A stretch of 64,000 bases of DNA from Leptotrichia hofstadii (lineage in GTDB: Bacteria > Fusobacteriota > Fusobacteriia > Fusobacteriales > Leptotrichiaceae): NCBI RefSeq assembly GCF_007990525.1, contig NZ_AP019823.1, positions 1,674,001-1,738,000 of the forward strand, in the 5' to 3' direction. Shown here one piece after another: positions 34,491 to 43,951 of the stretch. Position 1 is the first letter of the stretch, and each line of letters begins with the position of its first letter. A program made the position numbers and the translations under genes. The notes beneath the pieces are model-generated. The model worked only from the letters and a program-made list of their open reading frames with translations, had not been told where the DNA came from and did no database searches.

Positions 34491-35039
34491 TTACCTTTTT
34501 ACATTATCATATTTTTGCATAAAAAGTGTTGCGACATATTCATTTTTATTGTATTTTACGCCTCCAATTTCCACTTCTCCTGCCAAATCTTTTAAATCAG
34601 AATATTGATTATATTCCCAGCCATTTTTACTTGTCTGTTCCAAAATTTTAGCATTCTTTTGATATGACAGTTCAATTACTTCAACATTACCTCTATATCT
34701 ATATTTTTTTAACAGTTGTAAAATCTGAACCATAGTATTTTCTTCGTTTTGTTCTATCAAAAAAGTTAATTTATTTGGAAGAGATTTGTTCATTCTCCAA
34801 ATTTCTTCTATCAACTTTTCTGCAAATTTCTTCTCATCACTTTTATATCTAAAAGTAACCATGTCTCCTAATGATAGAGCTTTTGTTAACACTCCGCTTT
34901 GCTCTACAGTTCTTGCAATAGGATTTTTGAAATTATCATCCATTACAGTTATAACCACTTTTGGCATATAAACTTTTTTCTCTTTTGAAAAAGATAAAAT
35001 TCCTAATATTAAGAATAATGATAGTATTATTTTTTTCAT
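34491..35039 (-). CDS. Secreted protein of unknown function
   Basis: A 182-residue product with signal peptide (MKKIILSLFLILGILSFS). The mature part begins KEKKVYMPKVVITVMDDNF, contains an EIWRMNKSLPNKLTFLIEQ helix-strand stretch and is rich in Lys/Glu. No family is recognised. It lies between two paralogous TPR genes, 64 and 94 bases apart from them, same direction. It may therefore be part of the same duplicated secreted locus. Confidence 0.6.
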   Translation of the reverse strand: MKKIILSLFLILGILSFSKEKKVYMPKVVITVMDDNFKNPIARTVEQSGVLTKALSLGDMVTFRYKSDEKKFAEKLIEEIWRMNKSLPNKLTFLIEQNEENTMVQILQLLKKYRYRGNVEVIELSYQKNAKILEQTSKNGWEYNQYSDLKDLAGEVEIGGVKYNKNEYVATLFMQKYDNVKR

Positions 35040-35133
35040 TTTCCACTCCGTTCTTAAATTTTTATTGTCTTGTTTGTATTCTAAATTGAAATAGAATCTT
35101 ATTACGAATACTAACTGCTTTATTAATGAAAAT

Positions 35134-35922
35134 CTACTTTTTATTTTTTTCTAATTTATCTTCTAATTTACTCATTTCTAGCTTATATTTCTCAAATAAT
35201 TCTTTCGATTTAGTTTTGTTGCCTTTTTGCTCATAAAATACACTCATACACAAATACGAACTAGGATCACCTTTTTGTATGCCTAATTTACAAATTCTTT
35301 CTCCTTCTTCAAGACTTCCATCCTTTATTTTTTCTGTTCCATAATATCCATAAGCATAAATATTACCATTTTCATATTCTTTTTTTATTAAGTTTTTAAT
35401 TTCATCAGTTACATTTCTACGTTTAATCGAAATTACTACAATATTATTTATTGAGACGTTATCTCCTTTTGCTAATGCTTTTTTAAAAAATTCTTCTGCT
35501 TTTTCATAATTTTGATTGTCATAATAAAAATTGGCTAACATTTTAAAAATTGTTATATCATTATTTTTAATAGTTCTTAATATTTTTTCTGCCTCTTTTT
35601 CTTTATTTTGTTTTATATAAATATATGCCAAATTTATTTTCATTCTTTCTTTTAATTTTTCATCTTTGGTATTTTCTAAATCTTTCAAAAGATAATATTC
35701 CGCTTTTTGAAATTTACCTTGAACAGAATATAAATAACCTAGAGCATTATAAGCGTTTGGATTCCCTTTTTTCAATGCTACCAAAAAATATTTTTCAGCT
35801 TCATTGTATTTTTTTTGATTAATATAATTATTTCCCTTTTCAAATTCCTCATTGCCATTTGCTCCATAACTTATCGAAAAACTAAAAATTAACAGCATCA
35901 AAATTAAAAATGTAGGTTTCAT
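35134..35922 (-). CDS. Secreted TPR/Sel1-type repeat protein, paralogue
   Basis: The start is ATG 35922 (RBS AAAGGAG). The 262-residue protein has the same signal peptide and ANGNEEF start as the gene at 33410, then about five TPR units (NQKKYNEAEKYFLVALKKGN, YDNQNYEKAEEFFKKALAKG) and ends in a charged helix (LSKLEDKLEKNKK-like). IQKGDPSSYLCMSVFYEQ matches IQKEDPFSFMCMEEIYKL in the paralogue, so the duplication covers the whole protein. It is the first gene of the four-gene unit. Confidence 0.8.
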   Translation of the reverse strand: MKPTFLILMLLIFSFSISYGANGNEEFEKGNNYINQKKYNEAEKYFLVALKKGNPNAYNALGYLYSVQGKFQKAEYYLLKDLENTKDEKLKERMKINLAYIYIKQNKEKEAEKILRTIKNNDITIFKMLANFYYDNQNYEKAEEFFKKALAKGDNVSINNIVVISIKRRNVTDEIKNLIKKEYENGNIYAYGYYGTEKIKDGSLEEGERICKLGIQKGDPSSYLCMSVFYEQKGNKTKSKELFEKYKLEMSKLEDKLEKNKK

Positions 35923-36021
35923 TTTCATCTCCTTTCAGTTTTTTCCTCTATTTCTCCGAATTACAGTAATATTTAACTTATCTAGAATATTGCCATGTAT
36001 CTATTTTTACTTTCATGCCTT

Positions 36022-36129
36022 CTAATTATTCTTATTTTTATCCTTTAATTTTTTCTGAATAAACTTTACCAGTAAAAATCCACTTAATCCTCCCACAATC
36101 ATAGCAACAATTACTAATATTTCTTCCAT
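36022..36129 (-). CDS. 35-residue single-helix membrane micro-protein
   Basis: ATG 36129 follows GGAGG at 11 bases. The peptide MEEILVIVAMIVGGLSGFLL, then VKFIQKKLKDKNKNN, is one membrane helix with a GGLSG small-residue patch and a basic tail. It lies 30 bases after a second similar micro-protein gene (36160-36312). Confidence 0.55.
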   Translation of the reverse strand: MEEILVIVAMIVGGLSGFLLVKFIQKKLKDKNKNN

Positions 36130-36159
36130 ATTATAGTTTACCTCCAAATCTTTCTAAAA

Positions 36160-36312
36160 TCAATCATCTAATTTTTCTTCTTCTAATTTATCTTTGCTTT
36201 CAATTTTTTCTAATTTTCTAAAAAAAGCTACTATTAATCCTATTCCAGCTACTCCTCCAATAATTATCATGATATATGTTAATATAACTAAAATAGTATA
36301 ATCTGTATCCAT
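36160..36312 (-). CDS. 50-residue single-helix membrane micro-protein
   Basis: ATG 36312 follows AAAGGA. One membrane helix (ILVILTYIMIIIGGVAGIGL) with a GGVAG patch is followed by a charged tail (FFRKLEKIESKDKLEEEKLD). It has the same architecture as the 35-residue neighbour: an N-terminal acidic residue, a helix with a Gly-rich patch and a Lys/Glu tail. It is the first gene after purN; the gap to the purN stop is 27 bases, so it may be on the pur transcript. Confidence 0.55.
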   Translation of the reverse strand: MDTDYTILVILTYIMIIIGGVAGIGLIVAFFRKLEKIESKDKLEEEKLDD

Positions 36313-36339
36313 ATTTAAATCATTCCTTTACTTTTAAAA

Positions 36340-36963
36340 TTATTGTCCTAATAACTTTTTAATCCCCTCTATTAGCAAAATATGCTCTTTTTCCAGCACT
36401 CTCTTTTGCAAAATTTCAGGCGTATCATTCTCATAAACAGGCACTTTCACATTTGTTATAATTTCTCCTGTGTCTATTCCATTGTCTACAAAATGGATGG
36501 TGCAGCCGCTTTCTTTTTCCTTGTTTGCGATTACGGCTTCGTGGACTTTTATTCCGTACATTCCTTTTCCACCGTATTTTGGGAGAAGTGAAGGATGAAT
36601 ATTTATAATTTTACGATTCCATTTGTTTATAAAACTTTCTGATAAAATTGATAGATAGCCTGCAAGTACGATGTAATCTGTTCTTTCTGTATCATTTTCC
36701 AAAATAGCGTTTATTTCATCTGATAAATTTTTTCCAAATAACTTTTTATCAAGCATTATGCTTTTTATCCCATGTTTTTCAGCTCTTTCCAGTCCAAAGC
36801 ATTCCCTGTCGGCAATTACATAGGAAATTTCACAGTTTAAGTTGCCATTTTCGATATTGTCGATTATTGACTGTAAATTAGAGCCTGAACCTGATATAAA
36901 TACTGCTATTCGTGTTTTTTTATTCTCTGACTTATCTTTTAGATTTTCAATTATTTTAGACAT
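36340..36963 (-). CDS. purN: Phosphoribosylglycinamide formyltransferase
   Basis: A 207-residue folate-dependent GAR transformylase (step 3 of purine synthesis). It has the phosphate loop FISGSGSNLQSIID, the active-site segment KIINIHPSLLPKYGG with the catalytic His, the folate-loop GCTIHFVDNGIDTGEII with Asp, and a C-terminal helix. It has a ~15-residue N-terminal extension before the core. Its start overlaps purM by 13 bases, so translation is coupled. Confidence 0.96.
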   Translation of the reverse strand: MSKIIENLKDKSENKKTRIAVFISGSGSNLQSIIDNIENGNLNCEISYVIADRECFGLERAEKHGIKSIMLDKKLFGKNLSDEINAILENDTERTDYIVLAGYLSILSESFINKWNRKIINIHPSLLPKYGGKGMYGIKVHEAVIANKEKESGCTIHFVDNGIDTGEIITNVKVPVYENDTPEILQKRVLEKEHILLIEGIKKLLGQ

Positions 36964-37949
36964 ATTTTTTCATCACCTTTTCCAATATGTCCAATTTCAT
37001 AAGCATTTTCACCATTTTTTTCTAAAATTTCAATCACTTTTTCCTTATCTTTTGCGTCTACAATCAATACAAATCCTATACCCATATTAAACGTTCCCCA
37101 CATTTCGTCTTCGCTTACTCTTGAAAATGCGTTGTGCTTAAATAACTCATGAATTTGAATTTTTGATTTTTGTATATTTGCACAAAGTCCATCAGGTATT
37201 GTTCTTGGTACGTTTTCGATTAGCCCTCCACCCGTGATGTGGGCCATTCCGTTGATTTTTACTTCCTTCATTACAGCCTGAACTGGTTTTACATAAATTT
37301 TTGTTGGAGTCAATAAATGTTCCCCAATTGTTTTTCCACTGTAAACTTCAGTAAAGTCAGTAAATAATTTTCTGATTAATGAAAAACCGTTACTGTGTGC
37401 TCCACTTGATGGAATTGCAATTAAAACATCGTTTTCCTTAACATCTGAACCATTCACAATTTGGTCCTCTTCTACTGCCCCTACTGCAAATCCTGCAATA
37501 TCGTATTCACCCGGAGTATAGAATCCTGGCATTTCAGCCGTTTCTCCACCAATCAAGGCAGCTTCTGACTGCAAGCATCCTTCCACAACTCCGCTTACAA
37601 TTTCAGCCGATACATTTGAATCTAATTTCCCGCAAGCTAAGTAATCTAGGAAAAATAACGGCTTTGCTCCGTGACATAAAATATCATTTATACACATTGC
37701 TACGCAGTCTATTCCTACTGTGTTGTAAATCCTTGTTTCAAATGCAACTTTTAATTTTGTCCCAACTCCATCAGTTCCAGAAACCAGCACAGGCTTTTTA
37801 TAATCTCCAAGTTTGTATAAAGCTCCGAAACTTCCCAAATCATTCATAACATTGGCATTATATGTGCTTTTGGCACCATTTTTTATTTTTTCTACACTTT
37901 TATACCCTTCTTCTTTATCTACTCCCGAATCTTTATAAGAAATTGACAT
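36951..37949 (-). CDS. purM: Phosphoribosylformylglycinamidine cyclo-ligase (AIR synthetase)
   Basis: A 332-residue ATP-dependent enzyme, step 5. Motifs: SGTDGVGTKLKVA, GIDCVAMCINDILCHGAKPL, GGETAEMPGFY, SSGAHSNGFSLIRK and AHITGGGLIENVPR. Length is normal. It lies 21 bases after the YciI-like gene and overlaps purN. Confidence 0.96.
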   Translation of the reverse strand: MSISYKDSGVDKEEGYKSVEKIKNGAKSTYNANVMNDLGSFGALYKLGDYKKPVLVSGTDGVGTKLKVAFETRIYNTVGIDCVAMCINDILCHGAKPLFFLDYLACGKLDSNVSAEIVSGVVEGCLQSEAALIGGETAEMPGFYTPGEYDIAGFAVGAVEEDQIVNGSDVKENDVLIAIPSSGAHSNGFSLIRKLFTDFTEVYSGKTIGEHLLTPTKIYVKPVQAVMKEVKINGMAHITGGGLIENVPRTIPDGLCANIQKSKIQIHELFKHNAFSRVSEDEMWGTFNMGIGFVLIVDAKDKEKVIEILEKNGENAYEIGHIGKGDEKICLK

Positions 37950-37970
37950 TTTTTCCTCCTATTATATCTT

Positions 37971-38258
37971 TTATTCTACAAATATTTTAAAATTTTTGTT
38001 ATATTTTGTAGGAAAAAATTCCGTAATTTCATATTCTGCAATTTCATTTATATTAAATGGATCTTCTAAAATTATCTTTTCTACTTCTGATAAACTTTCT
38101 GCATTTAACAAAATTACACCGCCTGTTCTAGGATTTTTTCTTCCTGAACAAATGAATTTTCCCATTTCATAATATTTTTCCAAAAATTTTATGTGATCTT
38201 CTAAATGTTTTTCAACTTCACTTACTTCTTTTATATAATTCAAACTTACAATATACAT
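37971..38258 (-). CDS. YciI-like small protein in the pur operon
   Basis: A 95-residue single-domain protein with the YciI/dimeric alpha-beta barrel pattern: MYIVSLNY strand, HIKFLEKYYEMGKFICSGRK with the conserved His (His22 region) and GGVILLNAESLSEVEKII, then DPFNINEIAEYEITEF. YciI proteins are stand-alone or fused to other enzymes; their activity is mostly unknown. It lies 9 bases after purF and 21 before purM, so it is translated with the pur enzymes. The conserved location suggests a housekeeping or detoxifying role there, but nothing in the sequence proves it. Confidence 0.8.
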   Translation of the reverse strand: MYIVSLNYIKEVSEVEKHLEDHIKFLEKYYEMGKFICSGRKNPRTGGVILLNAESLSEVEKIILEDPFNINEIAEYEITEFFPTKYNKNFKIFVE

Positions 38259-38267
38259 TTTTTCACC

Positions 38268-39719
38268 TTACTTCTTTAATTCCTCTAAAGCCTCTTTTTG
38301 AACCGGTGTCAACGAAGCATAAAATTCTTCCTCATAATCGCCCAATCCAGCTGGATAATCTCCATTAAAACATTCCATGCAAAGCCCTGTATAAGGTGCG
38401 TCAAAATCAAGCCCTATTGACTCAATCAGCCCATCTATGCTAAGAAATGCAAGCGAATCTGCTCCTATATATTCTCTTACTTCCTCAACAGTTTTATTTG
38501 CCGAAATTAATTCAGATGATTTTGAAACATCTATTCCATAAAAAATAGGAAATTTAAATTCTGGAGATGCAATACGGACATGCACTTCCTTTGCTCCCGC
38601 TTCTTTTAACAGCTGAACTATACGGCTTGAAGTTGTCCCACGGACTATTGAGTCATCTATCATAACTACAACTTTATCTTTTACAACGCTTTTTACAGCA
38701 GATAATTTCATTCTGACACCTTGCTCACGTAATTCCTGAGTTGGCTGAATAAAAGTACGTGCTACATATTGATTTTTAATTAAGCCCATTTCATAAGGCT
38801 TTCCAATTTCTTCTGCATATCCGCTTGCCGCTGATAATGATGAATTTGGGACTCCAATTATAATATCTGCATGTTCAACTGGAGCTTCCTGCGCCAGTCT
38901 TCTTCCACATCTTTTACGTGACTTATGAACATTTACTCCAGAAATATCAGAATCAGGACGCGCAAAATACACATATTCCATTGCCGCAATAGCAGTTGAA
39001 GTATTTTCAGTGTATTTTTCTATTCTATATCCACTTTCATCAATAATAACCACTTCTCCAGATCTTATATTTCTAATAAACTCCGCTCCCACAATTTCCA
39101 ATGCACATGTTTCACTTGCCAAAATATACGCCCCATTTTTTGCTTTTCCTAAAATTAAAGGACGAAATTCAAATGGATCTACTGCCCCATACAATTCTGT
39201 CTGAGTTTGAATTACGAAAGAAAATCCACCTTTTACTTGACGTAATGCATCTTTTAACTGGCTCAGAAAATCCTTTTCCTTGCTTCTTCTTATCAAGTGA
39301 ACCAATACTTCCGTATCAGATGAAGAATGAAAAATCGCACCGTGTTCTTCTAATTCCCTTTTTAATGTTTTGGCATTGATTAAATTTCCATTGTGTGCCA
39401 ACGCAATGCTTCCATCAAAAAATTGAAATAAAAATGGCTGAATATTACGTCCACTGCTGCTTCCAGAAGTTGCATACCGCACATGCCCTATGGCACTATT
39501 CCCTTCCAGACGGTTAAATATCCTGTCATCATTAAATACTTCTGACACTAATCCAGGACCACGATGTCCGTTTACACGTTTTCCATCACTTACCACAATT
39601 CCTGCCGCTTCCTGCCCTCTATGCTGAAGACTATGAAGCCCATAATAAGTAAGCCTTGCCGCATTAGGATGTCCATAAACTCCAAATACTCCGCATTCCT
39701 CATTCAAACTCTTAATCAT
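38268..39719 (-). CDS. purF: Amidophosphoribosyltransferase
   Basis: A 483-residue committed-step enzyme: glutamine + PRPP to phosphoribosylamine. The N-terminal glutaminase starts at Cys9 after a short propeptide ([13 protein letters not shown]), so the enzyme is processed as in the Bacillus type. The PRPP loop is [14 protein letters not shown]. Cysteines in KRCGRRL and [10 protein letters not shown] match the iron-sulphur ligand set of the Bacillus enzyme. Length normal. It is followed by the YciI-like gene at 9 bases. Confidence 0.97.
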   Translation of the reverse strand: MIKSLNEECGVFGVYGHPNAARLTYYGLHSLQHRGQEAAGIVVSDGKRVNGHRGPGLVSEVFNDDRIFNRLEGNSAIGHVRYATSGSSSGRNIQPFLFQFFDGSIALAHNGNLINAKTLKRELEEHGAIFHSSSDTEVLVHLIRRSKEKDFLSQLKDALRQVKGGFSFVIQTQTELYGAVDPFEFRPLILGKAKNGAYILASETCALEIVGAEFIRNIRSGEVVIIDESGYRIEKYTENTSTAIAAMEYVYFARPDSDISGVNVHKSRKRCGRRLAQEAPVEHADIIIGVPNSSLSAASGYAEEIGKPYEMGLIKNQYVARTFIQPTQELREQGVRMKLSAVKSVVKDKVVVMIDDSIVRGTTSSRIVQLLKEAGAKEVHVRIASPEFKFPIFYGIDVSKSSELISANKTVEEVREYIGADSLAFLSIDGLIESIGLDFDAPYTGLCMECFNGDYPAGLGDYEEEFYASLTPVQKEALEELKK

Positions 39720-39867
39720 TTGTAATTTTCCTCCATTTTTATTATAAACTATTCTAAATTTATAATTTTATTGATATTTTTACTATAAAAAAAATTATCT
39801 CTCATTTATCTGATAACAAGTATTCAAGACTCTCTTGCTAATGTATGCTTTAAAATTCCTAAAAAAT

Positions 39868-40584
39868 TTATTTCAATACTTCTTCCAAACGACGTAAAAC
39901 TTCACGATATGCTCCCATTACATCTCCTAAATCCTGTCTAAATCTATCCTTATCCAATTTTTTAAGCGTATCTTTATCCCATAATCTCATTGAATCTGGA
40001 CTTATTTCATCAGCTAGCAAAATATTCCCATCCTTATCTCTTCCAAACTCAATTTTGTAATCCACTAAAATCAAGTTCATTTTATCAAATAATTTTGAAA
40101 GCAAGTCATTTATCAAAAAAGTTTGCTCCTTAATCCCAGCCAATTCATCTTCAGTTACCAATTCCAAAGCCAAAGCATGATCATCATTCAATAGCGGATC
40201 TCCTAAATCATCATTTTTATACGACAGTTCAAATGTAGGTCTTTTAAAAATTTTCCCTTCTTCTGCTCCATATCTTTTCACAAAACTTCCAGTCGCCCTA
40301 TTTCTAATAATCACTTCCAAAGGCACAATTTCCACTTTTTTACATAATTGTTCCCTTTCGTTCAAAGTTTCAATCCAGTGAGTTTTCACACCATTTTTTA
40401 TCAAATATTCATAAATTAAAGTAGAAATTTTATTATTCAAAATCCCCTTATCTTCCAACTGATCCTTTTTTACTCCATTAAAAGCTGTTGCATCATCTTT
40501 AAAATACATAATTATTTCATCCGCTTTATCTGTTGAAAAAATTGATTTTGCTTTTCCTTCATAAATTTGTTCTCTTTTTTCCAT
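39868..40584 (-). CDS. purC: SAICAR synthetase
   Basis: A 238-residue ATP-dependent ligase joining CAIR and aspartate, step 7. Motifs: [55 protein letters not shown] and [20 protein letters not shown] precedes the ATG. The 148-base gap to purF has no gene and no evident promoter. An unrelated membrane gene (40607-41302) lies 22 bases upstream. Confidence 0.97.
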   Translation of the reverse strand: MEKREQIYEGKAKSIFSTDKADEIIMYFKDDATAFNGVKKDQLEDKGILNNKISTLIYEYLIKNGVKTHWIETLNEREQLCKKVEIVPLEVIIRNRATGSFVKRYGAEEGKIFKRPTFELSYKNDDLGDPLLNDDHALALELVTEDELAGIKEQTFLINDLLSKLFDKMNLILVDYKIEFGRDKDGNILLADEISPDSMRLWDKDTLKKLDKDRFRQDLGDVMGAYREVLRRLEEVLK

Positions 40585-40606
40585 TTTTTATTTCCTCCAT
40601 TTATAT

Positions 40607-41302
40607 TTATTTAAATGCTTGTATAATTTGTACTACTCCTATTATAATTCCAATTACAGCAAAAGAAATATTCCACAAGTTGCTTCTCGTTTCTTCCTTT
40701 TCCTTAATTTGTTCTTCTTTTTTTCTGATTTGATACTTAGCGATATTTCTAATCAAATTTAATGTTCTTTCTAGTTCTTGAATTTGTTCTTCTATATTAT
40801 ATTTTTTTAATATTTCTTCAATATCTTTAGATGATTTTCGATTTTCCGAAATCGGATATTTATAATACATTTTTGTATAAAATAATGTCATTTCTTTTAA
40901 AATATTTTCTACTTTCATAAAATCGTCTGCTGAATAATTTAAATATAATTTTTCTATATCCAATTCTGAAACCTTTTCTTGAAAATAAGTTATCATTACA
41001 GAATAATACTTGGATATGGCTTCTCCTAATAATTTTAAACGTTCTGTATTATACTTTGTCATATTCTTGTCCTCATCAGGAAACTTTCTCTTTCTAGATA
41101 TTTGTGTTATTTTGTTTTCTGATAATTTAAAATAATAATCATAATAATCTGAAGTTTTATTAACAAATAATGAAATTTTATTTTTCAAATTTGGTTTTAA
41201 TGTGTCATTACCACAAATTTCTGTGTTACCACTAATATTTTGTTTATTTTCTTCTATCTCTTCTTCACTTAAAAAATAATTTTTAAAATAAAACTCTCCC
41301 AT
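40607..41302 (-). CDS. Tail-anchored membrane protein of unknown function inside the pur cluster
   Basis: A 231-residue protein, Lys/Glu/Ile-rich and largely helical, with one hydrophobic helix at the C-terminus (LWNISFAVIGIIIGVVQIIQ) and a charged coiled coil before it (KYQIRKKEEQIKEKEETRS). There is no signal peptide, so the bulk should face the cytosol. It lies between purE and purC with gaps of 19 and 22 bases, same strand. Codon use is more A/T-rich than in the flanking pur genes, which hints at later insertion. No family recognised. Confidence 0.6.
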   Translation of the reverse strand: MGEFYFKNYFLSEEEIEENKQNISGNTEICGNDTLKPNLKNKISLFVNKTSDYYDYYFKLSENKITQISRKRKFPDEDKNMTKYNTERLKLLGEAISKYYSVMITYFQEKVSELDIEKLYLNYSADDFMKVENILKEMTLFYTKMYYKYPISENRKSSKDIEEILKKYNIEEQIQELERTLNLIRNIAKYQIRKKEEQIKEKEETRSNLWNISFAVIGIIIGVVQIIQAFK

Positions 41303-41321
41303 ATTTTATAATTTCTCCCTT

Positions 41322-41801
41322 TTACAATTCAATTTTTTTCTCATTATCCGCAATAAACTTAGCTTTCATTTCTTTTCTGAAATTAATCAGTTTTTCCTTA
41401 ATTTCAGGATATTTTACCGATAAAATCTGTACAGCCAGCATCCCCGCATTATACGAATTATCAATTCCAACTGTTGCCACAGGAATAGACTTTGGCATCT
41501 GAACAATTGAATAAAGTGCATCAAGCCCTCCAATCGCTCCATTTAAAGGTACGCCTACAACAGGAAGAATTGTCTTTGAAGCAATAACTCCTGGTAAATG
41601 TGCCGCAAGCCCTGCTCCAGCGATAATCACTTCAGCCCCTCTCTTTTCCACATCTGCAAGAACTTCCTCCAATTTTTCAGGAACCCTGTGAGCCGACAAG
41701 ACATAAGCTTCGTACCCAATCCCAAATTCCTTCAGGCAATTTGCCGCACCTCTCATTTTTTCAGTATCTGACTGACTTCCAAAAAATATTGCTACTTTCA
41801 T
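41322..41801 (-). CDS. purE: N5-carboxyaminoimidazole ribonucleotide mutase (class I PurE)
   Basis: A 159-residue mutase, step 6. It has FGSQSDTEKM, YVLSAHRVPE, IAGAGLAAHLPGVIA, GVPLNGAIGGLDALYSIVQM and PVATVGIDNSYNAG. SAHR and AHLPG are the class I signature; the usual partner PurK is not in this window. It is flanked by unrelated membrane genes on both sides. Confidence 0.95.
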   Translation of the reverse strand: MKVAIFFGSQSDTEKMRGAANCLKEFGIGYEAYVLSAHRVPEKLEEVLADVEKRGAEVIIAGAGLAAHLPGVIASKTILPVVGVPLNGAIGGLDALYSIVQMPKSIPVATVGIDNSYNAGMLAVQILSVKYPEIKEKLINFRKEMKAKFIADNEKKIEL

Positions 41802-41841
41802 TTTTTAATTCTCCCTTCATTTTTACTTTGCTTATTTTTAA

Positions 41842-42543
41842 TTACTTTAATTCTCTATTTAAAATATCATAACCACATTTTTCATTAATTTTAAAATCTG
41901 ATGTTTCCATAACAATATTTACAATATTTCTATCTGTGTTTTTAATGTATTTCCCATAAAATATAATTTTTTCTTTATTATTTCTAACATCGTTAAAATT
42001 TTTAGAAAAATAGCTATAAAAATTTTTAATATCTGAATATTCAGCTTGCAAAACTAAATCAAATTCATTTTTAAATCCCAACACAGAAGTATTTTCAGAT
42101 TTCAAGATTTTTATATTTTCAAATTTATCAAGTTTAAAAGATTGTATTTGAAAATAGAGATTAAAATTTTTTAAATTATTTACAACTTTGTTATTTTCAG
42201 CATTATAAAACTTTCCGTTTTTATATAAGATTGGTATTTCTTTAATTTTATTTTCTATTTCTTCAGTATAGTTTCCGTTCCAATTTCCATTTTCCTTTTT
42301 TAAAAATAAAATTTTATTTTTTTCTTTACCATCTCTTTTATCTTTTATTGTCAATTCATACTTTGTATCACAAAATTCATCTAATGTTTTTTTGGAATAA
42401 CTATTTATAATGCCATTTTTTAAAATCTTTGCCTCCTTTTCCAAATCTCTAGATTTTTCTAATTTCCAGTTTACAAAAAGAAATATTATTGGACAAGATG
42501 CAAGTATTAATATTACCATAGTTATGAACATTATTTTTCTCAT
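41842..42543 (-). CDS. Membrane-anchored protein of unknown function
   Basis: A 233-residue protein with an N-terminal hydrophobic helix (MRKIMFITMVILILASCPI, then IFLFV), which may be a lipoprotein signal or an anchor; the ASC triplet is not a perfect lipobox. The outer part is Lys/Asn-rich with no motif that I recognise. It lies 40 bases before purE and follows a lipoprotein gene by 98 bases. With that gene it forms an insert between purL and purE. Confidence 0.55.
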   Translation of the reverse strand: MRKIMFITMVILILASCPIIFLFVNWKLEKSRDLEKEAKILKNGIINSYSKKTLDEFCDTKYELTIKDKRDGKEKNKILFLKKENGNWNGNYTEEIENKIKEIPILYKNGKFYNAENNKVVNNLKNFNLYFQIQSFKLDKFENIKILKSENTSVLGFKNEFDLVLQAEYSDIKNFYSYFSKNFNDVRNNKEKIIFYGKYIKNTDRNIVNIVMETSDFKINEKCGYDILNRELK

Positions 42544-42641
42544 ATTCTATCCTTTAATAAAAAATCTAATCTCACTGCACCATTTTTTATGTAAATTTTT
42601 ACTTATCTATATAAAAATCAGCTTTCTTTTTATTTGAATTA

Positions 42642-43757
42642 CTATCTGCTTCTTGCAAGTTGTTTTCTTATAACTTGTTCTATTTCCTGATTTCTTTTCA
42701 TAAGAAGTATTCCAATTGGATTTATATCTGTATATTTCTTATTTTCCATATCAGACATTATTTGATTAATTAATTCTAAATTTGATTTATTTTCTTTTTT
42801 AGCCAAAAGATATATTTCTTTGTTTATTATTGTTTTGGAGTTTATAAATTTATACTCCTTGTTTTCCATCGTATCTGATAATTTTTTTATTTCTGATTGA
42901 ATTTTTTTCAAATCCTGTAAATATTTTTCCCTGTCTTTTTCTTCAACTGGAACTTCAAATACCTCTTCTGTATTATAAATTTCATTCCAATCGTACAATT
43001 TATAATAAAATATATCAATCAATAAACTTTCTTTAAACAAATCACCTATTGGTGTATTATTTCCATATTGCTGATCTGCATAAAAAACAGCCGTTTTTTT
43101 TAGTAAATATTTTAATTTAAAAATAAATATTTTGTTTAATTCCCTATATTTTTCCTTACGTTGTTTAATACTTTCTAAATATTCAGAATTTAAAGTTTTT
43201 CCCTTTGCAAAATTGTCCTTTTTATAATCTCCTGATTGATAATAATTTTCCAAGTTATCTGCTTTCGACTTCCAAATTTTTAATGATTCAATCCAATTTC
43301 CTGTTAATTTACCAAACAATTTATCATTTTTATTTTCCTTTTCCAGCACTTGAATTACACTGTCAAAATCTGAAAAATTTTTTTCTGATGCCATTTTCAA
43401 AAAGTCATTTATTTGCTTTTCATCAGGTTTTACAAAATTATTATTATCATCTAAAAATATCTTTTTGTAATCATAAAAAAAATCTTTTTCATAAAAATAC
43501 AAAATTATTTTAGTAACATTGTTACCATAACGAGGCATATTTTCAGCAATTTCTCTGAATTCTTCCTTCCAATTCTTAGGTATATGTTCAAAATCCAGCA
43601 TTTCATCAAGTGAGATTTCACGTAAAGCATCCTGATTACTCACATTTTCAATCTTTTTATTTTGAGCATTCTCCGACTTTTCTTCTTTCTTTTGGCAATT
43701 TGATAAAACTAACGACAGCAAAATGGCTAAAAACATAAATTTATTTATTTTTTTCAC
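42642..43757 (-). CDS. Lipoprotein of unknown function
   Basis: A 371-residue protein with signal peptide and lipobox LSNC (MKKINKFMFLAILLSLVL, then SNC). The mature part is highly charged and helical (YRELNKIFIFKLKYLLKK, EVPVEEKDREKYLQDLKKI). No cysteines other than the lipid site are conspicuous. It lies downstream of the purL hairpins and starts the non-pur insert in the cluster. No family recognised. Confidence 0.65.
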   Translation of the reverse strand: MKKINKFMFLAILLSLVLSNCQKKEEKSENAQNKKIENVSNQDALREISLDEMLDFEHIPKNWKEEFREIAENMPRYGNNVTKIILYFYEKDFFYDYKKIFLDDNNNFVKPDEKQINDFLKMASEKNFSDFDSVIQVLEKENKNDKLFGKLTGNWIESLKIWKSKADNLENYYQSGDYKKDNFAKGKTLNSEYLESIKQRKEKYRELNKIFIFKLKYLLKKTAVFYADQQYGNNTPIGDLFKESLLIDIFYYKLYDWNEIYNTEEVFEVPVEEKDREKYLQDLKKIQSEIKKLSDTMENKEYKFINSKTIINKEIYLLAKKENKSNLELINQIMSDMENKKYTDINPIGILLMKRNQEIEQVIRKQLARSR

Positions 43758-43796
43758 ACCAAACTTCCTTTACAAAAAATTAAAATTATTTAAGTT

Positions 43797-43851
43797 ATAC
43801 TCAAACCCATTTAAAATTAAACTATTAAAAATTAGACATTAAGGTTTGAGT
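43797..43851. repeat. Inverted-repeat element end between purL and the lipoprotein gene
   Basis: ACTCAAACC (43799-43807) and GGTTTGAGT (43843-43851) form a perfect 9-bp inverted repeat 53 bases long overall. The left end ATACTCAAACCCATTTAAA matches the terminal repeat of the element at 54752 with two small indels. Confidence 0.5.
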
Positions 43852-43901
43852 AAATAGTCATAGCCTTTGAGTTCTGTTTTAAAACAGTTTTACTATGCAA
43901 A

Positions 43902-43932
43902 GATAGAATCAATATTAATCCAAGATTCTATC
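43902..43932 (-). terminator. Possible terminator of purL
   Basis: GATAGAATC / GATTCTATC 9-bp stem, 20 bases past the purL stop. The T-run is short (TTTG), so it may be a processing or pausing hairpin. Confidence 0.4.
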
Positions 43933-43951
43933 TCCATAACATAATTTTTTT

